From NCBI RefSeq assembly GCF_009729415.1, contig NZ_MPKW01000020.1, positions 124,001 to 188,000 of the forward strand: a stretch of DNA of 64,000 bases, written 5' to 3'. Within the stretch, counting starts at the first letter, position 1, and each line of letters opens with the position of its first letter. The stretch comes from Mycolicibacterium sp. CBMA 234 (lineage in GTDB: Bacteria > Actinomycetota > Actinomycetes > Mycobacteriales > Mycobacteriaceae). The translations under genes were made by a program, and so were the position numbers. The notes beneath the pieces are model-generated. The model did not search any database. It had not been told where the DNA came from and worked only from the letters and a program-made list of their open reading frames with translations. This document shows, in pieces, positions 8,671 through 18,098 of the stretch.

Positions 8671-8758
8671 TACGAAGCCGCTCCCTACGTGATACGGTAC
8701 TTTTCGACACGCCCGCAGCTTCTTCGCGGATGCGTATGCGCCGCGATTGGGAGACGGC

Positions 8759-8812
8759 ATGACAATTCACACGGGGTTGTCGACAGCCCCGCACACTGAG
8801 GACGTACATTGA
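8759..8812 (+). CDS. Possible 17-aa leader peptide upstream of LLM gene
   Basis: ATG at 8759, preceded by GGGAGA, opens a 17-codon frame whose TGA (8810-8812) overlaps the ATG (8812) of the LLM gene. The one-base overlap would couple the two. The peptide (MTIHTGLSTAPHTEDVH) resembles nothing I know. It could be a translational leader or chance. Confidence 0.25.
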   Translation: MTIHTGLSTAPHTEDVH

Positions 8813-9855
8813 TGCACGTCGGGCACGGCCATTTCTTCCAGAACCTCGATGACCGCAGTGATGAGCAGGTCTGGCGGATGGAAATGGGTCTCGCGGATGC
8901 CGCGGAATCTCTTGGCTACGAATCGGTCTGGGCGGTTGAGCACCATTTCGCCGGCTATTCGATGTCGACGGATCCGTTGCAATTCCTCACCTGGGTTGCC
9001 GGGCGGACCACGACGGTGAAACTCGGCACCATGGTGTCGGTGTTGCCCTGGCATGATCCGGTCCGCCTTGCCGAGCACGTCTGTGTACTCGACCATCTTT
9101 CGCAGGGGCGGCTGATTTTCGGAATGGGCCGGGGGCTGGCTCGGGCGGAGTTCGACGGCTTTGACGTACCGATGGCTCAATCGCGCGAACTGTTCGACAC
9201 CTACGCCGCCGAGCTACTCGGAGCATTCGTGACCGGCAAGATCCGCGGCGTCGAATTGCGTCCGCGCCCTCTGGCGCCGCTCCTGGGACGGGTTTACGCG
9301 TCGTCGATATCGCCGGCGTCGGCGGAAACCCTGGCCCGCGTCGGTGCCGGGATGATGATCTTTCTGCAGAAGCCCTGGGAGCAGACGATCGCCGATGTAC
9401 AGCGTTACGCCGAGCAGTATCGGCGCCACCAGAACACGGAGCCACCCAAGCCAATTGTGGTGATCTTCAACGCTTGTCACGAGGATCGATCGGTAGCCGA
9501 AGAACTGTTTGAACAAGTGGTGGAGTACTACCGCTCCACTATTGACCATTACGGTTTCGCAGACGCGTCCGTGGCCTCGATCCCGGGGTACGAGTACTAC
9601 GGCAACATCGCGCGGACCATCGCCAAACACGGACGGGAACAGTTCGCCCGGTTCCTGGCGGACCTGCAGCCGTGGGGCACGCCAGATGAGGTGGTTGCGC
9701 AGATTCGCGAGATTGTGGCCAAGACCGGTGCCGGTGGTCTGATCGTGGTATCGGCGTTCGGCACACTCAGCGCCCAGACCGCCGCCGCCAATCAGGAACG
9801 CTTCGCGCGAAAGGTGTTGCCGGCCATCAAAATGATGGGACCCTCGGGTGGCTGA
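8812..9855 (+). CDS. LLM class flavin-dependent oxidoreductase, alkanal monooxygenase-like (3)
   Basis: A 347-aa luciferase-family protein of a different subgroup from those at 3170 and 4246. Visible features are MHVGHGHFF at the N-terminus, WAVEHHFAGYSM near residue 45 (the EHHF motif common in LuxA-like monooxygenases), RLIFGMGRG near residue 100 and WGTPDEVVAQI near the C-terminus. The EHHF signature fits the FMN-dependent luciferase-like branch better than the F420 branch. The ATG at 8812 follows GAGGA (8798-8802); a TTG just before it is less likely. Its stop overlaps the start of the next FAD gene, so the two are coupled and probably act on the same compound. Confidence 0.85.
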   Translation: MHVGHGHFFQNLDDRSDEQVWRMEMGLADAAESLGYESVWAVEHHFAGYSMSTDPLQFLTWVAGRTTTVKLGTMVSVLPWHDPVRLAEHVCVLDHLSQGRLIFGMGRGLARAEFDGFDVPMAQSRELFDTYAAELLGAFVTGKIRGVELRPRPLAPLLGRVYASSISPASAETLARVGAGMMIFLQKPWEQTIADVQRYAEQYRRHQNTEPPKPIVVIFNACHEDRSVAEELFEQVVEYYRSTIDHYGFADASVASIPGYEYYGNIARTIAKHGREQFARFLADLQPWGTPDEVVAQIREIVAKTGAGGLIVVSAFGTLSAQTAAANQERFARKVLPAIKMMGPSGG

Positions 9856-11419
9856 TTCATGGGATTTCGTGGTCGTCGGCGGCGGCCACAACGGGCTGAG
9901 TGCGGCCTGCACACTTGCCGAGGCGGGCGCATCCGTTGTGGTGCTGGAGCAACGATCAGAACTGGGCGGCCTGGCACACAGCCATGCTCATCTGCCCGAC
10001 GCGCCTGAACACCTGTTGAGCCTGGGGGCGATGGATGACCTGTTCATGTCGGGGACGTCACTGAGTCGAGATCTTGGACTGCAACGATACGGCCACGTGA
10101 CTACGGCACCAACCGCTCCGTACGGCTGGATAGGCGAGGACGGCGAAACTCTGCTTCTGTTCCGGGATCTCGATCGGACGCTCGCTGAGATACGACGGTA
10201 TTCGACCCGGGACGCGCGTACCTATCAGGAACTGCAACCGGTCCTCCGTTGGATCATCGACGTGCAGAACTCGCTGATGGTGCGTCCAGCTAGCGATGTA
10301 CCCAAGGGCGAGTTGGGTCGTCTGCTGCTGCGGATGGCGTCTCGCCGGTCGATCAGGTCCCGGATCGGTTCGCTGATGTCGTCAAGCCTGGTCGACTTTG
10401 TTGCCGACAACTTCGAAAGCGATGCGCTGCGGTCGCTGGTGACGTACTGGGCCAGCATGATTGGCCCGATCGACATGGACGGCGGCGGCTGCTTTTGTGT
10501 TGGGTTGGCCGCTGTCCACAGCTCACCGGGTATCCAGCGCCCGCGCGGCGGTATGGGCGGCGTGATCCAGGCGTTCGCACGGCACTTGGCTGACCATGGC
10601 GGGGACGTCCGGCTGAACGCCGGCGTTGACCGCGTCATCGTCGATTCCGCAGGGGCGCAGGGGGTGCTACTGAAGGATGGAACGGAGATCGTGGCGCGCC
10701 GGGCTGTGCTGGCGGCTGTGCCACCCCAGCTTGCGTACGGAAGTTTCTTGGACGACGGTGTCCTTGATTCGGCAGCCGCCGCCAAGGTCGCGATGCTGCC
10801 CGCCAGTGCGAACAACGTGGCCTTCTTCAAAATCGACATCGCCGCAGCCGGTTTGGTGAACTTCGGCGCCGCCAACCGCCGCCGAAAAGGCATCGACGGA
10901 TTCGACGTCGGGTCCAGCTCGCTCATGACCGGAACGTTCGACGAGCAGATCAAACAGCTCAAGGCCATGCGTGTGGGTGACTCGCTCGACGTTCCGCCGA
11001 TTTACCTGTCGGTTCTGTCCAACCACGACCGCACGCAGGCGCCAACCGGCCAATCGGTGCTCTACCTGTGCGCCGACGTTCCCTCGCAGACAAGGCACGG
11101 TTGGGACACTGCCAAGTCGTGGTACGAGGACGCGGTCATGAAGGTTGCCGCGCACCATCTCGACGGTCTCGACACCGAGATCGGTCGGGTGGTGACTTCG
11201 CCGGCGGATTTCGAGCGTCTCTACGGCACGCCCGGTGGGCAGTATTTCCACGTCGATATGACGCCGTGGCGTCTTGGCGCCAATCGGCCGGCACGAGGAT
11301 TGGGCGCTTCGGGTGTCGTCGATCGCTACTACATCAGCGCTGCGGGTGCTCACCCCGGCGGCGGGGTCAGTGGGTGGGCAGGCCGACATGCCGCGACATT
11401 GGCTTTGCGCGAGGCGTAG
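9848..11419 (+). CDS. FAD-dependent oxidoreductase, CrtI/retinol saturase-like (1)
   Basis: A 523-aa flavoprotein of the phytoene-desaturase/retinol-saturase type. GGGHNGLSAACTLAEAG (FAD fold, residues about 10-26), EQRSELGGLAHSHAHLPDAP and LLSLGAMDDLFM mark the N-terminus. The RPRGGMGG segment near residue 230 and the C-terminal FHVDMTPWRLGANRPARGLG and HPGGGVSGWAGRHAA complete the family pattern. It begins with GTG at 9848, inside the end of the LLM gene. Relatives desaturate, saturate or isomerise conjugated double bonds using FAD. Three full paralogues (25110, 26695, 44902) and one remnant (6248) are present in the window. Confidence 0.8.
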   Translation: MADSWDFVVVGGGHNGLSAACTLAEAGASVVVLEQRSELGGLAHSHAHLPDAPEHLLSLGAMDDLFMSGTSLSRDLGLQRYGHVTTAPTAPYGWIGEDGETLLLFRDLDRTLAEIRRYSTRDARTYQELQPVLRWIIDVQNSLMVRPASDVPKGELGRLLLRMASRRSIRSRIGSLMSSSLVDFVADNFESDALRSLVTYWASMIGPIDMDGGGCFCVGLAAVHSSPGIQRPRGGMGGVIQAFARHLADHGGDVRLNAGVDRVIVDSAGAQGVLLKDGTEIVARRAVLAAVPPQLAYGSFLDDGVLDSAAAAKVAMLPASANNVAFFKIDIAAAGLVNFGAANRRRKGIDGFDVGSSSLMTGTFDEQIKQLKAMRVGDSLDVPPIYLSVLSNHDRTQAPTGQSVLYLCADVPSQTRHGWDTAKSWYEDAVMKVAAHHLDGLDTEIGRVVTSPADFERLYGTPGGQYFHVDMTPWRLGANRPARGLGASGVVDRYYISAAGAHPGGGVSGWAGRHAATLALREA

Positions 11420-11605
11420 CGCGATGTCGTTGGGCTGAATATATTGCCCGGCAAGCACTTTCGGTACTTCAGGCCGTGAACCGTCTTGGCGGCGTCGGGC
11501 GACATGGCCGCGGCGGCACCCTGCTGGCGACGAGCAGTCCCGTGGCTAGCAGGGGTGGCAAACGCTGGCCCCAATGAAAGCTGGAGCCGCGCGATCACGA
11601 AGTCT

Positions 11606-12955
11606 TTAGCGAGACCCCTGCGTTAGCGGGACCGCAGCCTGGATGCGACGAGCGGCGTCACGTCCGGACATCAGCGCGCCGTTCAGGCCGGGGATCCGGT
11701 CGAAGTCACCTGCGAGCTGGATACGGGAGGACCGGTCCATGTCGCGGTGGTATTGGGCCATGCGTTTGAAGCGACCGTGGTTCATCGCGGGGACCGAGGC
11801 GTGCCAGCGGACACACGCGGTCTCCTCGACGTTGGGCGCGATGTCGCCGTAGTACTCGCTGGCCTTGCGGATCGCGTACTCGGTGACCTCCTCGTCGGTG
11901 AGGTGCTCGTGCGAGTTCAGGTACTCGTGGGTGAGCAGGACGGTCAGCAGGCCCTTGTCGTCGGGGCAGCGACCTTTGGCCTTGTTGTGGTCAGCCATGA
12001 TCGCGATGACGTCGGGGTCCTCATACAGCACGCCCAGCGTGTATGTCTCCCTGTCACCGGGCGGGCGCTTCGCAAGCCCGATCGCAACCGAGCCCAGGCG
12101 GCGGTAGTCGACCATCGCGAGGAATTCTTGAGCGTTCCGGTCCATTCCGGGGTATATCGCGAGAGCGTTGTTGGTCTCGGTCGCGATAACGCACGCGTCG
12201 AACGTCTGGGTGACTTCCTCGCCGTCGGCGCCGTCGCGGTAGGTGACCGTCGCGCCGGTGGCGGTGTCAGTGACGTTGCTGACCGGCGAGGAGAGCTTCA
12301 CGTCGAGGTCCGCGACGAGCGTGGTCGGCAGCTGGGCGACGCCCCCGGTGAGGTTGTAAACCTCCGGCACCAGTAGGTTTCGCGCGGTCCAGACCATCAG
12401 TGCGAGCGAGCATTTCGTGTCGTCCTGGACCCATGCACCACTGATGAGAGGGCGCCCTGCGTAGTTGAGGAACTCTTCACTCAGTTCGCGACGGCAGTAC
12501 GAGCCCACAGTCTCGGTGTCGAGTGCGGCGAGGGATTCATAGGAGTCGTAACCCAGGTCATTGCGGTGCTTGAAGATCAGCCAGCTCAGCTTGCGGGCCT
12601 GCAGTTTGGCCTTCCACGACAGCAGCTTGGTGGTCAGACCCGTGCGGATGGGCTTGGTGTAGTCGAGCCAGTGCATGGTGCCTTCACGCTTGACGGCGCC
12701 CATCGCGGGTCGGCTGTCGAAGTACGGGGTCAGCCCCACCTCGTGGACCATCGCGATGGTGTCCTTATAGGTGCCGAGATAAAAGGCGGCGCCGAGGTCC
12801 ATGAGGTAATCGCCTTTGCGCACGCTCCACAAACGACCGCCGACCCGGTCGTTTGCCTCGAGCACCGTCACACGGTAGCCCGCCGTCGCCAAGTCGTAGG
12901 CCGCCGAGGTGCCGGCCACACCGGCGCCCACCACCACTGCGGACTGCTGAGCCAT
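11606..12955 (-). CDS. FAD-dependent oxidoreductase, amine oxidase-like (3)
   Basis: A 449-aa flavoprotein. The start at 12955 (MAQQSAVVVGAGVAGTSAAY) is preferred to an ATG four codons earlier because GGAG lies just upstream. VTVLEANDRVGGRLWS supplies the ribose Glu and GGR motif, and MADHNKAKGRCPDDKGLLTV corresponds to the shared DHNKA...G(L)(L/V)T segment of this subgroup. The C-terminus LAGDFDRIPGLNGALMSGRDAARRI closely matches those at 15046 and 32289 (IPG.NGALVSG). It is the last gene of the 17972-11606 minus-strand operon and is convergent with the 9848 gene. Confidence 0.8.
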   Translation of the reverse strand: MAQQSAVVVGAGVAGTSAAYDLATAGYRVTVLEANDRVGGRLWSVRKGDYLMDLGAAFYLGTYKDTIAMVHEVGLTPYFDSRPAMGAVKREGTMHWLDYTKPIRTGLTTKLLSWKAKLQARKLSWLIFKHRNDLGYDSYESLAALDTETVGSYCRRELSEEFLNYAGRPLISGAWVQDDTKCSLALMVWTARNLLVPEVYNLTGGVAQLPTTLVADLDVKLSSPVSNVTDTATGATVTYRDGADGEEVTQTFDACVIATETNNALAIYPGMDRNAQEFLAMVDYRRLGSVAIGLAKRPPGDRETYTLGVLYEDPDVIAIMADHNKAKGRCPDDKGLLTVLLTHEYLNSHEHLTDEEVTEYAIRKASEYYGDIAPNVEETACVRWHASVPAMNHGRFKRMAQYHRDMDRSSRIQLAGDFDRIPGLNGALMSGRDAARRIQAAVPLTQGSR

Positions 12956-13022
12956 CTCACGCTCCATATCGATCGGGGTCTAGCCAAGTTCGCTGCGGGA
13001 TCTGGCGTACATCGGATCGGCA

Positions 13023-14357
13023 TCAGACTGATAGTCGTAGCAACCGGTCGGCGGCCCGCAGGCCCGTCGTCGTTGCGGCTTCGATGTTCTGCATGCTCTG
13101 GGAGTCGCCGGCAAGCTGGATGCGGGTGTCGCGGTCGCTGAGACTGCGGAACGTGCCGAGATCGCGGTAGAACCCGATGGGGCTGACCTCCAGATGCCAT
13201 CGACTGACGTCCGCGAAGTCCACGGATCCCGATATCCACGGCATCAGCTGTTCAAGACCGCCAAGCACGAGGTCCTTGATGGTGCGGTCGTCGTCGGACC
13301 AGTGATCGCGGCTCCAGGTGTCCAGGATCGTCAGTGTCAGTAGGCCCTTGTTCGCGGGGACGCGCCCGTCATCCTTGTTGTGATCGACCATCACGCCGGT
13401 GATGAATGGATGTTCCGACGCTGGTACCAGGACGTAAGTGGCATCAAGTGGCGGCCGGTGCGAAAGACCGACATTGACGATCATGAACGGGTTGTTGTGT
13501 ACCCGGCGCAGGAATGTGCTGCGCCAATCATCAAGCTGGGGAACCAACTCGGCAGTCACCTGTCCGGGTGTGGCGACGATGCATGCCGCGGCCCGCTCCG
13601 CGCGCTGCATACCAGCACGGTCCGTCCACGTAACGGTCACACCCGCATCGTCCTCTTCGATGCTTTGCACCGTTGCGCCGAGCTCGACCTTCTTGTCCTG
13701 CGCGATCCGCTCCGCATACGAATCCATGCCGTCTTTGAAGGCAAGGAGTTTGGCGCCGCCGAGCAGTGTGAGCAGCGCGAGGAAGTCGACGCGTGACGAC
13801 GTGTCGCCAGACGTCGCCGCGATGCCGCGCATGATCGCGCCGACGAGGTACTCGCGTAGCTGCGTACTCAAATGTGCACGAGCCCAGTCATTTACGGATT
13901 CGCCATCGTACTTGCCTGCGGTCGGGATCCGCTCGTAGAGAGCGCGTCTCGACCGCGCCAGCTCGGGAACGAGTTTGACCAGTTCGGCTTTGGCCCGCAC
14001 TGACAGCAGTTTGGTCCTGACGATTGCCGAGACCAGGTGATCGCCGTCGAGGTCGTGCAGCACACCGTCACGTATGACCGACAGCACGAACCTGCTCGGC
14101 ACCACATCGCTTGCCATACCGAGCTGTTCGGCAATGGCGAGCACATTTGTGTAGGTGCTCGTGATGAAGAGCGCGCCGTTGTCGATGACGCAGCCGTCGT
14201 GGCGTGTGGTGGACATCTTGCCGCCCACGCGGTCGGCGGCGTCGAGGATGCGGACCGCGACGCCGGCGCGTGAGAGTCGGTGCGCCGCTGCGAGTCCCGA
14301 AGGGCCTGCGCCGACGACGATAACTTCGTCAGGAGTCGCCGGCCGTGATGTGCTCAC
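13023..14357 (-). CDS. FAD-dependent oxidoreductase, amine oxidase-like (4)
   Basis: A 444-aa flavoprotein starting with GTG at 14357, which overlaps the stop of the upstream membrane protein by four bases; a longer frame upstream is a shadow of that gene. GAGPSGLAAAHRL, DAADRVGGKMSTTRHDGCVI and VDHNKDDGRVPANKGLLTL are the family landmarks. The ribose-binding position after the second strand is Asp (RILDAAD) where the paralogues have Glu, a conservative change. The C-terminal LAGDSQSMQNIEAATTTGL differs from the IPGLNGALVSG of the neighbouring paralogues, suggesting a distinct substrate or role. The gap to the next gene is 67 bp. Confidence 0.8.
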   Translation of the reverse strand: MSTSRPATPDEVIVVGAGPSGLAAAHRLSRAGVAVRILDAADRVGGKMSTTRHDGCVIDNGALFITSTYTNVLAIAEQLGMASDVVPSRFVLSVIRDGVLHDLDGDHLVSAIVRTKLLSVRAKAELVKLVPELARSRRALYERIPTAGKYDGESVNDWARAHLSTQLREYLVGAIMRGIAATSGDTSSRVDFLALLTLLGGAKLLAFKDGMDSYAERIAQDKKVELGATVQSIEEDDAGVTVTWTDRAGMQRAERAAACIVATPGQVTAELVPQLDDWRSTFLRRVHNNPFMIVNVGLSHRPPLDATYVLVPASEHPFITGVMVDHNKDDGRVPANKGLLTLTILDTWSRDHWSDDDRTIKDLVLGGLEQLMPWISGSVDFADVSRWHLEVSPIGFYRDLGTFRSLSDRDTRIQLAGDSQSMQNIEAATTTGLRAADRLLRLSV

Positions 14358-15049
14358 TGTGCCGGCTCCGCATCGGGTCTGCGGGTTGAGGTGATCATGA
14401 AGGTGCTCATGGTGACCATCCAAATGAAGAACGACACGGCCAACAGCCAGAAGGCGATGATGCCGTTCCACGCCACTGGCCCGGTCTGGGTGAATACGCA
14501 GAAGCTGCCGCCCGCGACACCGAGCGCCGTCCACGCACACACGTACGCGGCCCAGCGCGGGGCCAGCGGTTGCGGTCGCGGGTCGAGCAGGATCGCCACC
14601 GCACAGATCGCCATCTGGACCATTGCGGTGCCGACCACGCCCATGTAGAGCAACCAGCCGACGTCATGGAACAACAGGACCAGTTCAGGGTTGCGATCAG
14701 GCCGGAAGGCTGCGGCCTGCCAGATCAGCTGCGGGAAAATAAATTCCAGGATCAAGCAGGCAGCGGCCAGCGATTGGGCGGTGGCCAACGGAGTGGGACC
14801 CAGTGTGCGCCGGATGTGGTGACTGAGGGCGGCGCCGTAGAACGCGAGCAACGGCGAGGCGGCCGTCAAGATCCAGACGCCGATGCGGATGCGGGATCGG
14901 TGCTCGGCGTACATCTGGGCGACCGCCGCAGCCGTGGTGTTCGGCGACGGCGGCGGCAGCCAACCAGCCACGAGCAGGCCGGCGGCGAACAGTGGGAAGA
15001 AGGCGAGCCCCAACCAGACGCAGACGCGTTGGTGCAATGCGAGATTCAC
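14354..15049 (-). CDS. Polytopic membrane protein, FKTGPxAWNG family (copy 2 of 7)
   Basis: A 231-aa membrane protein. The GTG start at 15049 overlaps the stop of the upstream flavoprotein by four bases, and the stop overlaps the next gene in the same way, so it is locked between two flavoprotein genes. It has the family order WLPPPSPN, LEFIFP, FHDVGW, PRWAAY, TQTGPVAWNG. Here the usual FFKTGP is FTQTGP, and the basic residue of that motif is lost. Function unknown; the translational coupling to two FAD proteins is the best clue. Confidence 0.8.
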   Translation of the reverse strand: MNLALHQRVCVWLGLAFFPLFAAGLLVAGWLPPPSPNTTAAAVAQMYAEHRSRIRIGVWILTAASPLLAFYGAALSHHIRRTLGPTPLATAQSLAAACLILEFIFPQLIWQAAAFRPDRNPELVLLFHDVGWLLYMGVVGTAMVQMAICAVAILLDPRPQPLAPRWAAYVCAWTALGVAGGSFCVFTQTGPVAWNGIIAFWLLAVSFFIWMVTMSTFMITSTRRPDAEPAQ

Positions 15050-16401
15050 GCGACCGAACCCGGCAACCGTAGCCCGACAGGCACGGCGGTCGCGATTCGC
15101 CGGGCGGCTTCGCGTCCACTGACGAGTGCACCATTCAGCCCGGGAATCCGGTCCAGGTCGCTGGCCAACTGTATTCGTTGCGTCGGATCGACTTTGCGCG
15201 TGAAGTCGGCGATCATTGCGAAGCGGCCACGCGGGATCGCCGGCACCGCTTCGGCCCAACGGACCAGCACGCTCTCTTCGATATCCCCAGGAATCGGCCC
15301 CACATACTGCTCGAAGGCCTGGATCGCGCGGTTCACCAGCACCTCGTCGGGCTCGTCATCGGTGCGCTCCAGGTACTGGTGTGAAAGCAACACCGTCACC
15401 AGGCCTTTGCCCTCGGGTGCGCGGTTGGGTGCCTTGTTGTGGTCGTGTACCACCGAGGTGATGTCGGGGTCGTCGGCCGGCGGTACGAGCACGAAGGTGC
15501 CCGGGTCGGCGGGGCGCCGGGACAGCCCGAGGGCGACATTGCCGAGCCGGCGGTAGGTCGTCGTCGAGTAGAGCAGGCGGTGGTTGTCGTCCATCTGCGC
15601 GAACATCTTCAGGGCCGGCTGCGCTGTCGTTGCAATCACGGCGGCGTCGAACCGCTCGGTCTGTTCGCCGCTCGGACCCGTCGATGTCACGACGACCCCG
15701 GCACCGTCGTCGACCACCTCCAGAACCTGGGTCGACAACCGGACACCGACTTCCGCCGCTAGTGCGTCTGGGAGGCCGCCGACCCCGCTGGTGAGGTTGT
15801 AGACATTGGGCACCAACATGTTTCGGACGGTCCACAGCATCAGGGCTGCGGAGGTGTCGGCCGGGTCGGCCACCCAGGTGCCGCTGACCAGTGGCTGTGC
15901 CAGGTAGTCACGCAGCGCCGGGCCCAGAATCCGGTTGCAGTACTCGTCGCTTGTTTCGGTGTCGATGCCGCCGAGCAGCTCGTAGCTGTCGTAGCCGAGG
16001 CTTTTGTGTCGACGGGCCAACGTCGCAGCGAGCCGTAGTGCCCGCAGTTTTTCTCCCCAGGTCAATGCCTTCGTGGCCAAGCCCGCGCGGATGGGTCGGG
16101 TCAAGTCGAGGTGATGGGTACGACCACCGCGTGCGAGCACACAGACCGCGTCGCGTTCCGTGAATTGGCTGCCGAGACCCATCTCGTGGATCAGGTCGAT
16201 CGATTCCTGGTAGGTCCCGAGGTACACAGCCGTTCCCAGGTCCATGCGGAAGTCGCCCCGGTCGACGGTCCAGATTCGCCCGCCGACTCGGTCGCGCTCC
16301 TCGAGCACCGTCGGCTGGTATCCGGCCGCGAGTAGATCGTGTGCTGCGGTGAGGCCGGCGATTCCGGCTCCGATCACCGCAACGGTGGGTCCTTGGTTCA
16401 T
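15046..16401 (-). CDS. FAD-dependent oxidoreductase, amine oxidase-like (5)
   Basis: A 451-aa flavoprotein with GAGIAGLTAAHDLL (FAD fold), TVLEERDRVGGRIWTVDRGD, HDHNKAPNRAPEGKGLVTVL and the C-terminal LASDLDRIPGLNGALVSGRE. It is closest to the protein at 11606: both carry GTWVADPADTS / GAWVQDDTKCS near residue 185 and RNMLVPNVYNLTSGVG / RNLLVPEVYNLTGGVA soon after. The ATG at 16401 overlaps the stop of the acyl-CoA ligase by four bases. Coupling to a CoA ligase suggests the substrate, or a product, carries a carboxyl group. Confidence 0.8.
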   Translation of the reverse strand: MNQGPTVAVIGAGIAGLTAAHDLLAAGYQPTVLEERDRVGGRIWTVDRGDFRMDLGTAVYLGTYQESIDLIHEMGLGSQFTERDAVCVLARGGRTHHLDLTRPIRAGLATKALTWGEKLRALRLAATLARRHKSLGYDSYELLGGIDTETSDEYCNRILGPALRDYLAQPLVSGTWVADPADTSAALMLWTVRNMLVPNVYNLTSGVGGLPDALAAEVGVRLSTQVLEVVDDGAGVVVTSTGPSGEQTERFDAAVIATTAQPALKMFAQMDDNHRLLYSTTTYRRLGNVALGLSRRPADPGTFVLVPPADDPDITSVVHDHNKAPNRAPEGKGLVTVLLSHQYLERTDDEPDEVLVNRAIQAFEQYVGPIPGDIEESVLVRWAEAVPAIPRGRFAMIADFTRKVDPTQRIQLASDLDRIPGLNGALVSGREAARRIATAVPVGLRLPGSVA

Positions 16402-17972
16402 CGGCGATCGTCCTTAGTGACTCTGAGCCTGAGCGCCTCGAAATCGATGGTGGCGCTGGTATTTCCGGATTCCCGAAGCTTGTGCTTCATCACGCGTCCG
16501 ACCCCGTTGCGGGGGAGTGCGTCGAGCACGTCGACGTAGCGGGGTATGGCGAAGTAGGGGAGGGTGGATTTGAAGAAGTCGAACAGCTCGGCCGGGTCCA
16601 CGGTGGCGCTGGTCACCAGGCAGACCTTGATGTCGTCTTCGCCGAGTTCTGAGGGCATCGCATGCACGGCCGACTCGACGACTGCTGGGTAGCAGTTGAT
16701 GGCGGCCTCCAGTTCGATGCTGGAGACGTTCTCGCCGCGTCTGCGCAGGCAGTCTTTGAGCCGGTCGGCGAACGCGAACGAGCCGCTGGGCAGTCTGCGC
16801 CCGAAATCGCCTGTGTGGTACCACAATCCGCGAAATGCTTCGAGTGTTGCTTCGGGTTGTTCGAAGTAGCCGTCGAACATGGCATGCGGCTGCAGAGGCC
16901 GCAGGCAGATCTCCCCTGCACCCTCGCCCTCTACCACTCGGCCGTCAGTGTCGAGCAGCGCCACTTCCAGGTCGGGGGCGGGCAAGCCGCACCCCTGCGG
17001 ATCGCGGCGGTCCGAGGACAGTGCGGTCAATGTCGTGGGCATGCATTCCGTCTGGCCGAAGATGTCGACCCACGGTTCGACGCCGAACCGGGTCCGGAAC
17101 ACCTCCTGGGATTCCAAAGACAGTGGTGCGCACATGATCCGGCGCACCTGGTGGTCGCGATCTGCCTCCGACGGCTCGGTGGCCAGAATGGCCGCCCCCA
17201 TGGCGCCGACCGCGATCATCAGGGTGGCGCCGACTTCTTTGGCCTGGCGGAAGTAGCCGCTGGCGCTGAACGAGCCCTGCAGGTAGGCCGGAATTCCGAA
17301 CACCAGCGGCAACGTGACGGTCACCAACCGCGCACCCGCATGGAACAACGGCAGCCCGGCGAACAGTACGTCGTCGGGCCCGACCTCGAGAGCGTTACCG
17401 ATCAGGCGACCGCTGCGCTGGTAGTAACCGTGGCTGGCGACGCATCCCTTGGGGAGGCCGGTGGTTCCCGACGTGTAGAGGATCGACATGGTGTCGGCCG
17501 CGGTCAGTTGGACTTCGGGTGGTGCCGCTGCGCTGTCGAGCAGCGTCCGATATTCGACCTCACCGCCATCTGCCTCATCGAGCATCACCACGGTGTGTAA
17601 CTCAGGGAGCTGATCGCGAATCGGTGCCAGCGCGGCACGCCCGGATGCGTCGGTAACCAGCACCCCGGAACGGGACTGACGCAGCTGGTGCAGCAGGAAG
17701 TCGCCCTTGAGATACGCGTTCAGCGGAACCTGCACCGCACCGATCTTCGCTGTGCCGTAAAACAATTCGAGCAGTTCGGGCCGGTTGGGGGAGAGGGCCG
17801 CGACTCGATCACCTTTGGTGACCCCGAGCGTCGCCAGCCCGGCCGCCAAGCGGTCTGAACGATCGTCCATGCCTGCGTAGGTGTAGACGGTGTCATCCAT
17901 GGCGCAACAAACCCCGTGAGGGTTCTCGGTCGCCCGCAGCCTGAGCAGTTCGCTAATACTGAAATTATTCAT
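16398..17972 (-). CDS. AMP-forming acyl-CoA ligase (fatty-acid-CoA ligase-like)
   Basis: A 524-aa member of the acyl-adenylate-forming superfamily. The ATP-binding P-loop TSGTTGLPKG is near residue 165, DIFGQTECMP near 305, YHTGDFGR and DRLKDCLRRRGENVSS near 395-425, and the catalytic Lys lies in GVGRVMKHK near 505. The start at 17972 (MNNFSISELL) is preferred over the longer frame from 18038 because the class-1 operator (18022-18031) would otherwise fall inside the coding sequence and family alignment begins at SISELL. It likely activates a carboxylic acid as its CoA thioester and is the first gene of the operon 17972-11606. Confidence 0.85.
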   Translation of the reverse strand: MNNFSISELLRLRATENPHGVCCAMDDTVYTYAGMDDRSDRLAAGLATLGVTKGDRVAALSPNRPELLELFYGTAKIGAVQVPLNAYLKGDFLLHQLRQSRSGVLVTDASGRAALAPIRDQLPELHTVVMLDEADGGEVEYRTLLDSAAAPPEVQLTAADTMSILYTSGTTGLPKGCVASHGYYQRSGRLIGNALEVGPDDVLFAGLPLFHAGARLVTVTLPLVFGIPAYLQGSFSASGYFRQAKEVGATLMIAVGAMGAAILATEPSEADRDHQVRRIMCAPLSLESQEVFRTRFGVEPWVDIFGQTECMPTTLTALSSDRRDPQGCGLPAPDLEVALLDTDGRVVEGEGAGEICLRPLQPHAMFDGYFEQPEATLEAFRGLWYHTGDFGRRLPSGSFAFADRLKDCLRRRGENVSSIELEAAINCYPAVVESAVHAMPSELGEDDIKVCLVTSATVDPAELFDFFKSTLPYFAIPRYVDVLDALPRNGVGRVMKHKLRESGNTSATIDFEALRLRVTKDDRR

Positions 17973-18021
17973 CTCGAAATTCACGATAGCCGGTCCGCAT
18001 GTTGAACGGAAGGGTTGTGTC

Positions 18022-18031
18022 AACGATCGTT
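18022..18031. promoter_or_regulatory. Class-1 operator palindrome, copy 4
   Basis: AACGATCGTT about 50 bp upstream of the proposed start (17972) of the acyl-CoA ligase. Its location inside a longer possible ORF is the main argument for the shorter start. Confidence 0.65.
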
Positions 18032-18098
18032 CATTCATCTGGGGTCGGCGCCGCAGTCGGCATTGACGAACGCGGAAGGTTGCGGCCGCGATTCGAAA

